Assembly (NCBI RefSeq): GCF_900176165.1
Contig: NZ_FWWU01000009.1
Coordinates: 1,986,501-2,050,500, forward strand
Length of the DNA: 64,000 nucleotides
Direction of reading: 5' to 3'
From: Deinococcus hopiensis KR-140
GTDB taxonomy: Bacteria > Deinococcota > Deinococci > Deinococcales > Deinococcaceae
Part shown: positions 23,046 through 34,709 of the stretch, piece by piece
Position numbering within the stretch: the stretch's first letter is position 1
How the letters are laid out: each line of letters opens with the position of its first letter
Made by a program: the position numbers and the translations under genes
Notes under the pieces: model-generated
Seen by the model: the letters and a program-made list of their open reading frames with translations, nothing else
What the model was told of the DNA's origin: nothing
Database searches by the model: none

Positions 23046-23669
23046 TTACTTCGTGCCGTAAATCCTGTCTCCTGCGTCCCCCAGCCCCGGCACGATGTAC
23101 CCGTGGTCATTGAGACGCTCGTCCACAGCGGCGACCACAATTTCAACGTCGGGGTGATCGCGCTCAATGACAGCGATGCCCTCAGGCGCAGCGAGGATGG
23201 ACATCAGGCGGATGCTCTGCGCGCCCGCCACCTTCAAGGCCGCGATGGCCGCCGAAGCGCTGCCCCCGGTGGCGAGCATCGGATCGGTCAGAAAGACGCG
23301 GCGCTCGGCGATATCGGCGGGCAGCTTGTTGTAGTACGCGACGGGCTGCAACGTTCCCGGATCGCGGTACATCCCGATATGCCCCACCTTGGCGGCGGGC
23401 ACGAGATTCACGATGGCGTCGGTCATGATCAGCCCCGCGCGCAGGATGGCGACGAGCGCGAGCTTCTTGCCACTCAGCATGGGAAACTCACCCTCCTGCA
23501 GCGGCGTCTGCAAGCGCGTGGGCGTCACGTCCAGGTCGCGCATGGCCTCATAGGCGAGCAGCATCGACACCTCGGCGGCCAGTTCGCGGAACTCCTTGAC
23601 GCCAGTGGTCACGTCGCGCATCAGGGAGAGTTTGTGCTGAACGAGGGGGTGGGAGACGACGAGGAGCAT
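23046..23669 (-). CDS. upp: Uracil phosphoribosyltransferase
   Basis: A 207-residue salvage enzyme (uracil + PRPP to UMP). Key motifs: VSHPLVQHKLSLMRD at the N-terminus, VAILRAGLIMTDAIV, the PRPP loop region LTDPMLATGGSA and the C-terminal uracil site GYIVPGLGDAGDRIYGTK. ATG 23669 follows TATGTT by 6 nt, a leaderless arrangement; the longer upstream frame is rejected. Confidence 0.95.
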   Translation of the reverse strand: MLLVVSHPLVQHKLSLMRDVTTGVKEFRELAAEVSMLLAYEAMRDLDVTPTRLQTPLQEGEFPMLSGKKLALVAILRAGLIMTDAIVNLVPAAKVGHIGMYRDPGTLQPVAYYNKLPADIAERRVFLTDPMLATGGSASAAIAALKVAGAQSIRLMSILAAPEGIAVIERDHPDVEIVVAAVDERLNDHGYIVPGLGDAGDRIYGTK

Positions 23670-23760
23670 GACCCCAACATACCGCTCATTGGGGCGTCTT
23701 CTCGTCTTGCCACTCCGGAGGGGTGGCACACCCCCGCACCCCTGGCTTTTGCCAGACGCG

Positions 23761-24582
23761 CTATCCCGGCAGCCGCGCCAGGACGTGCCGGGCCCGGGGC
23801 ACCTTCAAGTCGCGCTGGTGGTCGAACTCGTAGGGCTCGTTCATTAAAAACCAGTACAGGTCGTGCAGGCAGGTGTGGGCCAGGTAGGCGCGCAGCCGGG
23901 TCAGGGTCGTGGGAGCGTGGTCCGGCAGGAAGGTCAGGGCCGCCTCCAGGCTGGCCTCGGCGCTCAACAGGTCCAGGGTGCCGGTCTTGAGCAGCGCCAC
24001 GTCACGTAGGGGATCGTCCCACCCCGCCTTCGTCCAGTCGATCACCAGCACTTCCCCGTCTGGAGAGATCAGGATGTTGTCCTGCCACAGGTCCAGGTGA
24101 CAAAACGCAGCAGGCTGGGCAAGGAGGCCACGCTCCAGTGGCAGCTCCACGGCATCGAAGAGGTCGTCGAGGGGATAGGCCGCCAGCGCACTGCGAAAGC
24201 GCTTCAGGCGTTCGCGCAATCGGCGCAGGTCCACCTGGCCCTGCCGCTCTCCGTGGAGCGTTTCCAGAATCTCGCGCAGGCGGGGCAGCGCCGCCGGAAT
24301 GTCACCCCCGCGCAGGGGCCGTCCCGGAAAGCGGCGTAGGATCAGGGCTTCTACGCCGTCGGCCTCCACCGCGTCCAGTACCCAGGCGTCCAGCCCAGCC
24401 CGGCGCATGTTCTGGGCTTCCTGGCGGTGCTCTCCCCGGTGGTTGCGGTAGACCTTGACCACAGCGCCACCGTCGGGGGTGGCGTACACCCGGCTCTGCA
24501 TCCCCGCGTCCATCGGTTCCAGCGGGCCGAAGCGGGCTTCGAGCACGGGAAAGCGGTGGGTTGGCGCTCGGCCCGGAGTCAC
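23761..24582 (-). CDS. Aminoglycoside phosphotransferase (APH)-fold kinase
   Basis: A 273-residue small-molecule kinase. An N-lobe lysine lies in AVVKVYRNHRGEH, the catalytic loop is FCHLDLWQDNILISPDG (Brenner-type HxDxxxxN), and VLVIDWTKAG supplies the metal-binding Asp. The family phosphorylates small alcohols such as choline, sugars or drugs; the substrate here is unknown. GTG 24582 follows TATGAT by 6 nt, a leaderless layout. Confidence 0.85.
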   Translation of the reverse strand: MTPGRAPTHRFPVLEARFGPLEPMDAGMQSRVYATPDGGAVVKVYRNHRGEHRQEAQNMRRAGLDAWVLDAVEADGVEALILRRFPGRPLRGGDIPAALPRLREILETLHGERQGQVDLRRLRERLKRFRSALAAYPLDDLFDAVELPLERGLLAQPAAFCHLDLWQDNILISPDGEVLVIDWTKAGWDDPLRDVALLKTGTLDLLSAEASLEAALTFLPDHAPTTLTRLRAYLAHTCLHDLYWFLMNEPYEFDHQRDLKVPRARHVLARLPG

Positions 24583-24712
24583 GCGCGCATCATAGCGGGA
24601 AGAAGGTGTGCGGCGGAGGTGGGGGCCAAGCGTTTGAAGGGAGTGGGCCTCTCCGCCGCCACCTCACCTTCCTTCGGGCTGGACCTCTCGCCCCAGCCCC
24701 CTGTCCTGCGCG

Positions 24713-24742
24713 CCCGTAGAGCTGCTGGCAGCGCTTTACGGG
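24713..24742. other. Stem-loop in the gap before the HD-GYP gene's 3' end
   Basis: Ten-bp arms (cccgtagagc / gctttacggg, one G-T pair) around a 10-nt centre. The gap 24583-24821 otherwise shows no gene. The hairpin may end transcription of the HD-GYP gene, but no T-run is seen. Confidence 0.3.
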
Positions 24743-24821
24743 CCCTCCACTCCAGTGGAAAGGATCAAAAGAACCCACCGCTGCGGCGGGAGTGTTTGAC
24801 GGTTGGCCGACCTGGCCTTAC

Positions 24822-25853
24822 TTACCTGTCCTGCGGCAGCTTCTCGAGCAGACCCACCAGCCGGGGATCGAGGGCCTTGCCCGCTTGCCCGCGCACCTGC
24901 TCCAGGTTGCCGCTGCGGACGTAGGCGTTGGCCACCGCCAGAATGCGCGCGTAGAGCGAGATGTCCTCGCCGCTCAGCCCGTCGGGCTCGCCCTGACCGT
25001 CCCAGCGCTCGTGATGGTGGCGGATGGCCTTTTGCGCCTGCGCGAGGTGCGGCACGCCATGCAGAAAGTTCGCGCCCACTTGCGGGTGCCCCACCTCGCC
25101 GTGGATCTTGCCGATGTCATGCAGCAGCGCGGCGTACCACAGCTCTTCCTGCTCGCGCTCCACCAGGCCCACCGCCCGGCCCAGCCGCACGGCGAGGTCC
25201 GCCACCGCCTGGCCGTGGCCCAGAGCGTCAAACTCCTGGCTCTCGACCGCTTCCACGAAGGCCGAGGTGATCTGGCGGGCCGTCTGCCGCCACTCGTCAC
25301 GCGAGTCAATCACGCCCAGCAGAGGGGCCACTGCCGTAGCCCAGCGGGCCACCGCCTCCTGCTGCTCAGGGGTGATGCCCTCGGTGGAAGTGCGGTCGAA
25401 GACCAGCGCGCCCAGCCCCCGTCCCCGGTCACTGAGCGGCACCACCAGCGTGAGGGGCAGCCCGCGCATCCCGCAAGCGTCGAGCTGTTCCTGCACGTCG
25501 GTGGTGTTCATCTCGTAGATCTCGCGGGTGCCGTCGCGCAGCAGGCGGGGCTTGCTGCCAGCCCAGGGACCGCTGAGGGGCGTGCCGATCAGGCTTTGCG
25601 GATAGCCCACCACAGCCACCACCCGGTCGGGACCACGGCGCAGCACCGCGTAGGCGTTGGCCTGATCGTCGAGCAGGGTCAGGGCGTGGGTGAGGGCGCG
25701 CTCCAGGATGCTGCCGCTGCTGGGCCGGGCCAGCAACTCGGACAGCACCGCCGCCACGTCCTGGGCGTCCGCAGCGGGCATCGGCGCGCTGGAAGAACGG
25801 GATTCAGGCCCGGGCGTAGGCGCGGGCTGCTGCGGGCGAGGGCGTCGAAACAC
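24822..25853 (-). CDS. GAF-HD-GYP/HD-hydrolase domain protein
   Basis: A 343-residue cytoplasmic signalling protein. A proline-rich start is followed by a GAF-like sensor domain (about 45-180) and an HD domain with HDIGK at 245-249 and the HD-GYP-style HHHERWDGQGEPDGL at 279-293 (here GEPDG in place of the canonical GYP). Such proteins degrade cyclic-di-GMP or related nucleotides; because the GYP motif is altered, activity is uncertain. The start is GTG 25853, with TATACT 9 nt before it. It is divergent from the YkgJ-like gene. Confidence 0.82.
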   Translation of the reverse strand: MFRRPRPQQPAPTPGPESRSSSAPMPAADAQDVAAVLSELLARPSSGSILERALTHALTLLDDQANAYAVLRRGPDRVVAVVGYPQSLIGTPLSGPWAGSKPRLLRDGTREIYEMNTTDVQEQLDACGMRGLPLTLVVPLSDRGRGLGALVFDRTSTEGITPEQQEAVARWATAVAPLLGVIDSRDEWRQTARQITSAFVEAVESQEFDALGHGQAVADLAVRLGRAVGLVEREQEELWYAALLHDIGKIHGEVGHPQVGANFLHGVPHLAQAQKAIRHHHERWDGQGEPDGLSGEDISLYARILAVANAYVRSGNLEQVRGQAGKALDPRLVGLLEKLPQDR

Positions 25854-25887
25854 GTTGTGTTCAGTATAGCCGCGCTACCCTACCCCC

Positions 25888-26694
<807 letters not shown>

Positions 26695-26730
26695 CCGCTC
26701 GGCACACCAGGCGATTTGACCTTTGGCCCA

Positions 26731-27375
<645 letters not shown>

Positions 27376-27449
27376 GCGTGACTCCTGGGAATGAGGTTGT
27401 GGTCGCCCGCACAGCCTACCGCGCCAGGTGGGATGGACGTGTTATAGGA

Positions 27450-27490
27450 ATTCCGGTGAATCAGGTATTGCATACCTGATTCACCGGAAT
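27450..27490. repeat. Perfect 19-bp inverted repeat (hairpin)
   Basis: Arms attccggtgaatcaggtat (27450-27468) and its exact complement (27472-27490) flank a 3-nt loop. It forms the left end of dispersed repeat B and lies in the 309-bp gap between the phospholipase start and the etfA terminator. There is no T-run on either side, so it is not a standard terminator. Confidence 0.85.
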
Positions 27491-27576
27491 GAACAGGAAA
27501 AACGGTGACGGATAGGCGCGGAATCACCGAAACGGAGGGGAGCGGAAGAGATGCGACGGCTTACCCGGAAACCGTA
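27450..27576. repeat. Dispersed repeat B, copy 1
   Basis: It shares with 60911-61014 a colinear set of blocks: attccggtgaa at the left, then caggaaaaacggtga, aggcgcg, ggagcgg and ccggaaaccg. The left part differs: here it is a perfect hairpin. No coding potential is seen. Confidence 0.65.
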
Positions 27577-27642
27577 TTGCGGCTGTGCTAGGGGAAGGGG
27601 CGGCCCTCTTGCCCACCGTTCACTTCCCCCTACCCCAACGAA

Positions 27643-27669
27643 AAAACCGCTCCCACAAAGGGAGCGGTC
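27643..27669 (-). terminator. etfBA terminator
   Basis: A 9-bp stem (accgctccc / gggagcggt, 27646-27668) with loop ACAAA, followed on the minus strand by TTTTTT. It lies 16 bp beyond the etfA stop codon. Confidence 0.9.
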
Positions 27670-27684
27670 TTCAAGCGCAGACGT

Positions 27685-29393
<1,709 letters not shown>

Positions 29394-29743
29394 AGGTCCT
29401 CCCAGCATACGTGAGGGTTTCGCTTGCGCGCCGCGCGTCCAGATCCACGTCTGGTGCCCTTTTCCTCACGCAGCACAGCAAATTAGACTGAGTTCAAGTT
29501 TAGCAGATGAGGCGAGAAGTGGCGAGTGGGCGTCCTACCTTCCCGGCCATTTCTCACTGCTGTGATCCTTTATGAGGCGGTGCCTGCAGGCGTTTCTCGC
29601 CACTCCGGTCTGGCATTTCCGGGAGGCCAACGCCTTTTTCACGTGCACCGTGATGTGCTGACGCTTCCCTTTCCGGTTCATAAAGCTGCCGTGAATCTCA
29701 TAAAGCTAATGGCTCATCTTGGTGAGTCACGCTACGAATCGAT
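29394..29743. other. 350-bp divergent intergenic region between etfB and the beta-barrel gene
   Basis: No gene is seen. It holds TTGAACTCAGT (minus strand, 29488-29498 region), direct repeats TCATAAAGCT at 29678-29687 and 29698-29707 (exactly 20 bp apart), a reverse-oriented match CTTTATGAGG near 29568, and a small inverted repeat ctcatcttggtgag. These are likely regulatory sites of the two divergent genes. Confidence 0.5.
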
Positions 29744-30451
29744 ATGAAGAAGCTTCTTGCCATGACCATCAGCGCGGCCTTCGCCACTGCAGGCGCGCAA
29801 ACCCTGACCAGCACGGGCCTCAACGGCGTGGAGCTGGGCCTGACTGCCGGTTATGCCAATGGTCTGAGCGGTGAGGCGTTTGTCCACGCGCCCAACGTTG
29901 TGGGCCCGTTCGGTATTAAGGCGGGCGTGAGCTTTACGCGGGCGGCCGACGCAATCAACGACAACAGCCCTCTGCTGCCCGGCATTTCTAACCCCAACGA
30001 CCCCAATCAAACCTTTGGGGCGGCCAAATCCAGAGGTGAGGTCACCGAGTCTGGCAGCCACACCATTGCCAGCCTGGACGGCACCTACGGCTTCGGTGAG
30101 CTGACGCCGGGCGTAGACGCCACTGTTTACGCCGGGGCGCGTTACGGCATGTTCCGCTCCGTGGAGAACTACGGATCCAACGGCACCCTCGGCTACAGCA
30201 GTTCTTCGTTTGGTGTCGGTGGTGGCCTTATGGTGAGCTACGCCCTGACCGGCAACCTCAGCCTGGTGGGCGACCTGGGTGTCGACCAGTTCTTCAACTC
30301 GACGATCAACACGACCACCACCGCTCCCGATGGCTCCGCGAGCAGCGATTCCTTCGCCACCAACGAGGCAGGCTATGCGGACATCAGCAACCGTTTCGTC
30401 CGCCCCGGCACTGTCTTCAAGGCGCGCATCGGCGTCAAAACCACCTTCTAA
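29744..30451 (+). CDS. Outer-membrane beta-barrel-like protein
   Basis: A 235-residue exported protein: signal peptide MKKLLAMTISAAFATAGAQ, then alternating strands rich in Gly, Ser and aromatic residues (GVELGLTAGYANGLSG, YAGARYGMFRSVENYG, FGVGGGLMVSYALTGNLSLVGDLGV) and a C-terminus FKARIGVKTTF ending in Phe, as in outer-membrane barrels. A small porin-like or surface role is inferred. The sequence is richer in Asn, Ser and Thr than its neighbours. Confidence 0.65.
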   Translation: MKKLLAMTISAAFATAGAQTLTSTGLNGVELGLTAGYANGLSGEAFVHAPNVVGPFGIKAGVSFTRAADAINDNSPLLPGISNPNDPNQTFGAAKSRGEVTESGSHTIASLDGTYGFGELTPGVDATVYAGARYGMFRSVENYGSNGTLGYSSSSFGVGGGLMVSYALTGNLSLVGDLGVDQFFNSTINTTTTAPDGSASSDSFATNEAGYADISNRFVRPGTVFKARIGVKTTF

Positions 30452-30473
30452 AGCGTCCGTGCCCGCTCGGCCC

Positions 30474-30854
<381 letters not shown>

Positions 30855-30918
30855 GGCCGCAAGCGTAGCAAGGCCCGTGCCCACGGAAAGCACGGACCAC
30901 TGCCGGAAAGCTCCGGGA

Positions 30919-31422
30919 TTATTTTTTCAAGACCTTGAGCACGGCGGGCGTCAGGTCCGTGGCCGAGCTGTTGGCGTAGACGACGAGCTTGCTCTGCGCC
31001 GCCACCCGGCGGGCAAGCACGACGCTGAAGCCGTTGCTCTTCGCAGCGCTGGCGACGGCAGCGTTGATCTTGCCGGACAGGGGCCTGAACTCAGCGGCGA
31101 GGCGCTGCTGATACCCCTTCTGGGCGTTCACGTAGGCCTGCTGCGCCTTGGCAAGGGCCTGCTTATCGGCGGCACTGCGCGATTTGCTCGCCTTGGCGGC
31201 CAGCTTCTGGAGGTTGTCCTGCTTGGCCTTGAGGTCCTTGTCGCTGCTCTGGCTGAGCTTCAGGTAGGTGGCGCTGCCCGGCAACTTCGCCACCACCTGC
31301 TGCACGTCCACGAAGCCCACGCGACTCTTGCGTTGCTGTGCGTGCGGTGCGGTCAGCAGCAGGGCAAGGGGCAGGATCAGGGCGGCGGGGCCCAGGGGGG
31401 ACCGTCGAAATACTCGCTTCAT
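30919..31422 (-). CDS. Skp/OmpH-family periplasmic protein (paralogue 1)
   Basis: A 167-residue exported protein: signal peptide ending near APHAQ, then VGFVDVQQVVAKLPG, a long Lys/Ala-rich coiled coil, and the C-terminal strand VVYANSSATDLTPAVLKVLKK typical of OmpH/Skp. Skp holds unfolded outer-membrane proteins. Start ATG 31422 has GAGGAG. It lies 96 bp downstream of the second paralogue, but a terminator separates them. Confidence 0.88.
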   Translation of the reverse strand: MKRVFRRSPLGPAALILPLALLLTAPHAQQRKSRVGFVDVQQVVAKLPGSATYLKLSQSSDKDLKAKQDNLQKLAAKASKSRSAADKQALAKAQQAYVNAQKGYQQRLAAEFRPLSGKINAAVASAAKSNGFSVVLARRVAAQSKLVVYANSSATDLTPAVLKVLKK

Positions 31423-31470
31423 GGGGCTCCTCTCTTCCCTGCCCAGGTGGGGAGCGGCAGGGTCAAGGCA

Positions 31471-31492
31471 AAACCCCCGCGCGCGGCGGGGG
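31471..31492 (-). terminator. Terminator between the two Skp/OmpH genes
   Basis: A stem cccccgc / gcggggg (31474-31492) followed on the minus strand by TTTT, 26 bp after the upstream paralogue. It separates the two paralogues into distinct transcripts, or reduces read-through. Confidence 0.7.
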
Positions 31493-31518
31493 CCGGCTTG
31501 GGGGTGTCCAGACGGGGC

Positions 31519-32013
31519 TTACTTGACGGCCTTGAGCACGGCGTCGGTCATATTCGTGCTGTCCTCGGCGTATACAACCAGACCCTGGGCTGCCACGCCG
31601 CTGTCCATCACGATGCTGACGCCGTTTTGCTTGGCGACCGAGCCGATGGCGCTGTTGGCGGCCTGTTCCGCGGCCGTGATCTTGGGCTGCAGCGCTGCGA
31701 TCTGGGCGTCATACGCCTTGGCCTTGGCCTGAATGGTCGTCACGAGCTGCGTGCGCTTGTCCTTGTCTGCGGCGGTGGCCTGGGCTCCCTTGGCGTCAAT
31801 GGCCTTGATCTGCTTGTCGAGGTCGCCGAGTTCGGTGTCGGCCTTCTTCTGGATGTCGGCCAGTTCCTTGCCGGCGGCCTGGGCAGACAGCACAGCCTGC
31901 ACGTTTACGAACCCGATTTTCTGAGGGGCGGTCTGGGCGTGGGGCGCGAGTGTGCCCAGGCCGAAGGCGGCCATGATGGCCACGGGAGCGAGGGCTTTGG
32001 CGTTCATCTTCAT
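31519..32013 (-). CDS. Skp/OmpH-family periplasmic protein (paralogue 2)
   Basis: A 164-residue paralogue of the next gene, with signal peptide ending at APHAQ, IGFVNVQAVLSAQAAGKEL, a central coiled coil and VVYAEDSTNMTDAVLKAVK at the end. The ATG at 32013 follows TAGCGT by 7 nt, a leaderless layout. Tandem duplication is inferred from the similarity at both ends. Confidence 0.88.
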   Translation of the reverse strand: MKMNAKALAPVAIMAAFGLGTLAPHAQTAPQKIGFVNVQAVLSAQAAGKELADIQKKADTELGDLDKQIKAIDAKGAQATAADKDKRTQLVTTIQAKAKAYDAQIAALQPKITAAEQAANSAIGSVAKQNGVSIVMDSGVAAQGLVVYAEDSTNMTDAVLKAVK

Positions 32014-32132
32014 GGCAGGCACGCTAGCACGCACTTTTCTGAGCCGAATGAACCCCTCTGTAGCTTTCTCACACCTGGGATCAGGCGAGCATCATCTGTG
32101 CCTGCGCTGGAGGCTCAGGGTAAGCTACGGCC

Positions 32133-32768
32133 ATGCTCGTCAGCGACTGGATGACCCAGGACCCCATGACCGTCACGCCGGACACATCCGTGATGGAGGC
32201 CCTCAAGATCCTCAAGGAACGGGGCTTTCGCCGCCTGCCGGTGGTCGAGGGGGGGCGCCTGATCGGCATCACCACCCGTAAAGATCTCAAGGACGCCATG
32301 CCCAGCAAGGCGACCACCCTGAGCGTCTGGGAACTGAACTACCTGCTCAGCAAGCTGACGGTCAGCGAGATGATGGCCCGGCCCGTGATTACCGCCGCCG
32401 AGGGCGAGTACATGGAAGACGCGGCGCTGCGGATGCAGGAGCATGGCGTGGGCGGCCTACCAGTGCTGAACGACGCCGGGCGCATGACCGGCATCATCAC
32501 CATTACCGACGTGTTGCGCGCCTTTATCGACATCATGGGCCTCCGCGAAGGTGGCACCCGCCTGACCCTGGACATGCCTGACCTGCCCGGCAGTCTGGCC
32601 CGCGCCGCCAGCGCCGCACAGCCCAGCAACATCATTAGCGTGGCGACCTACGGCCACACCACCCGGGAAGGCCAGCCCCGGCGCCGCTTTGTGATGCGCG
32701 TGACTGGCGAGGGTGCCCGGGACGCCCGCAGGCGTGTGCAGGAGACGGGCATTGACGTGGGTGACTGA
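32133..32768 (+). CDS. CBS-pair protein with C-terminal ACT-like domain
   Basis: A 211-residue cytoplasmic protein: two CBS motifs (VSDWMTQDPMTVTPDTSV and SEMMARPVITAAEGEYMEDA) and a C-terminal region (RLTLDMPDLPGSLARAA...) resembling an ACT domain. CBS pairs sense adenosine ligands; AcuB-like proteins share this layout, but no acu genes are adjacent. TAAGCT lies 6 nt before ATG 32133, so the mRNA is probably leaderless. Confidence 0.87.
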   Translation: MLVSDWMTQDPMTVTPDTSVMEALKILKERGFRRLPVVEGGRLIGITTRKDLKDAMPSKATTLSVWELNYLLSKLTVSEMMARPVITAAEGEYMEDAALRMQEHGVGGLPVLNDAGRMTGIITITDVLRAFIDIMGLREGGTRLTLDMPDLPGSLARAASAAQPSNIISVATYGHTTREGQPRRRFVMRVTGEGARDARRRVQETGIDVGD

Positions 32769-32863
32769 GAAAGACGGGCCCAACCCTCTCCCTGCCTTCT
32801 GAGCGAGCGGCCTTGGCGATGACCGGGCAGAGGCGCGGCCCTGTGCGCAGCGCACTCGGCCCC

Positions 32864-33781
32864 TTACAGGCTCAGCTGCACGATCAGGCGCTCCAACGCG
32901 TGGCCCGGGTCTAGGCCACGTTTCATGGCGAGGTCCGCTTCCAGGATGCGCTCCAGGTGAGCGCGAATCCTGGCCTCACTGAGGCGGCGGGCCACCTCCA
33001 GTGCCTTTTTGGCGGGGTAGGGCTTGATGCCCAGGCGCTGGGCGGCGGCGGCCTCCGTCACGCGGCCACCGCCGGTCTCCGCTGCGTCTTTCAGGAGTGC
33101 GACGCAGCGCGCCACCAGGCCGTACTGCCACACCACCGCGCCCATCAGGCGGAAGGGGTCTTCCCCGGAGGCCAGCAGCCGCCGCAGCTGGGTTACCGCC
33201 TCGCCCGGATGACCCGTGGTCGCCGCGCCCAGCATGGCGAAGGAGTCGCCCGGCGGCTCACGGCCCACCACCCGCCTCACGAGGTCTGGCGTCAGGGGTG
33301 GGTCCAGCAGGGCGAGCTTGTTCAGCTCGCCGGCGATCCCGGTGAGGTCCGCTCCAAACACTTCCGCAAGGTACCCCGCCGATTCACGGTCCAGCTTGAG
33401 GCCCATCTGCCGGCCCCGGCCTGTCACCCACCCCGCCACCTCGCCGGCCTTCTGGGGAGCGGGCGCGGGGCGGTGCTCGCCCCGCGCCTCGTACAGCTTG
33501 ACGCGCCCGGCGGGAGCCGCCTCGTCCAGCACCGCCACGGTGACGGGCGCCGAGGCGAGCAGTTCCAGCAGCGCCTTGTCGGGCTTGACGCCAGCGAAGT
33601 CCACTACCACGCCGCCGTCCCCAAACAGGCTGGGCATCAGCAGCGGCTCCAGGTTTGCGGCCGTGACCTCCTCTCCCGCCAGCCGGGGCAGGTCGCGCAC
33701 CTGCAGGCCGCGGGCGTTCAGGACGTCGCGCAGCGTCTCCTCAGCCAGAAAGCGGTTACCACTGAAAGCGATTAAGGGCAC
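32864..33781 (-). CDS. holA: DNA polymerase III subunit delta
   Basis: A 305-residue clamp-loader subunit. Recognised by the overall HolA layout: N-terminal ATPase-like fold (MPLIAFSGNRFLAEETLRD), AGVKPDKALLELLASAPVTVAVLDEAA, and the C-terminal collar GEDPFRLMGAVVWQYGLVARCVALLKDA and RRLSEARIRAHLERILEADLAMKRG. GTG 33781 lies 10 nt inside the end of the kinase gene, so the two are translationally coupled. Confidence 0.85.
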   Translation of the reverse strand: MPLIAFSGNRFLAEETLRDVLNARGLQVRDLPRLAGEEVTAANLEPLLMPSLFGDGGVVVDFAGVKPDKALLELLASAPVTVAVLDEAAPAGRVKLYEARGEHRPAPAPQKAGEVAGWVTGRGRQMGLKLDRESAGYLAEVFGADLTGIAGELNKLALLDPPLTPDLVRRVVGREPPGDSFAMLGAATTGHPGEAVTQLRRLLASGEDPFRLMGAVVWQYGLVARCVALLKDAAETGGGRVTEAAAAQRLGIKPYPAKKALEVARRLSEARIRAHLERILEADLAMKRGLDPGHALERLIVQLSL

Positions 33782-34611
33782 GGGTCCTCATCCTCCGGAC
33801 AGCAGCCTTCAAGACCCAAGAACCGGGCCACCTCACGCAGCCTCCGCAGCATGTCCTGAGCCGTCTGGGGCCGCCCGTCGAGGTCGCGGCTCAGGGCGGC
33901 GTCGAGCAGGGGGTGGAGTTCCGGCGGCCCCGGCAGCGGCGCGCGCTCGGGCGAGAGGCCAGTCAGCCAGCCCAGGGCGTCCTGGAAGGGCGGGTGTCCG
34001 GCCAGGCAGTCGAACAGCAGCACCCCGGCGGAGTACAGGTCGCTGCGCGGGTCGCCCCGCACCCCCCGAAACTGTTCGGGAGCCATGAAGTGCGGCGTGC
34101 CCATGCGGGTGCCCTCGTGTAGGTCCGATCCCAGGGCGCGCGAGTGGCTCATGCCGAAATCGGTCAGGCGAACGGCTCCGGCCTCGGCCTGTCCCCCGGC
34201 CAACAGCACGTTCTCGGGCTTCACGTCCTGGTGGGTCACCCCCTGGGCATGAACGTAGACGAGGGCGCTCAGGACGCCGCACACCACCGACAGGGCCTCC
34301 GGCAGCGGCAGCGCGCCCCGTTCGAGCCGTTCGCGCAGGCTCACGCCGCTGATCCAGGGAAAGACCAGACGGCGCGGGCTGGCGCTGAGCAGTGGCACGA
34401 TCAGGGGGTGGCTGAGCCCAGCGGCGATCTGGCCTTCTTGCAGAAAACGGGCCGTAACTTGCGGCTCGTCGGTCAGGCAGGTCTTGATAAAGGCGGGCTG
34501 ACCAGCGTGAACGCCCTCCTCGCTCTGCACGCCGCCGTGTCGCGACAGGACCCGGGGCGTGGCGGTCCGCGCAGAGGAGGGAGCAGGGGCGTCGTCTTGC
34601 ACGATGTGCAT
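33772..34611 (-). CDS. Ser/Thr protein kinase-like protein (non-RD)
   Basis: About 279 residues in a protein-kinase fold: AFIKTCL supplies the N-lobe lysine (43), the catalytic loop reads HQDVKPENV (127-135) where HRD is usual, DFG is present (151-153), and GTPHFMAPEQF and DLYSAGVLLFDCLAGHPPF follow. The Gln for Arg makes it a non-RD kinase. There is no membrane segment. ATG 34611 overlaps TAGAAT, and GTG 34602 lies 7 nt after that box, so a leaderless GTG start is possible. It overlaps holA by 10 nt. Confidence 0.8.
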   Translation of the reverse strand: MHIVQDDAPAPSSARTATPRVLSRHGGVQSEEGVHAGQPAFIKTCLTDEPQVTARFLQEGQIAAGLSHPLIVPLLSASPRRLVFPWISGVSLRERLERGALPLPEALSVVCGVLSALVYVHAQGVTHQDVKPENVLLAGGQAEAGAVRLTDFGMSHSRALGSDLHEGTRMGTPHFMAPEQFRGVRGDPRSDLYSAGVLLFDCLAGHPPFQDALGWLTGLSPERAPLPGPPELHPLLDAALSRDLDGRPQTAQDMLRRLREVARFLGLEGCCPEDEDPCP

Positions 34612-34709
34612 TCTAGGGGGCAGGCGCGCAGAAACGGGCACACGGTCTGCTCCGGCGGCCCGTCCTCGCCTCCATTAATCCTGTATGGGCGGGTCCCGGG
34701 CCAGCGGAC

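Noticed and set aside
24590..24778. 62-codon minus-strand ORF in the gap between the phosphotransferase and HD-GYP genes
   Set aside because: Low-complexity Arg/Pro translation, no ribosome site, and it lies across a stem-loop.
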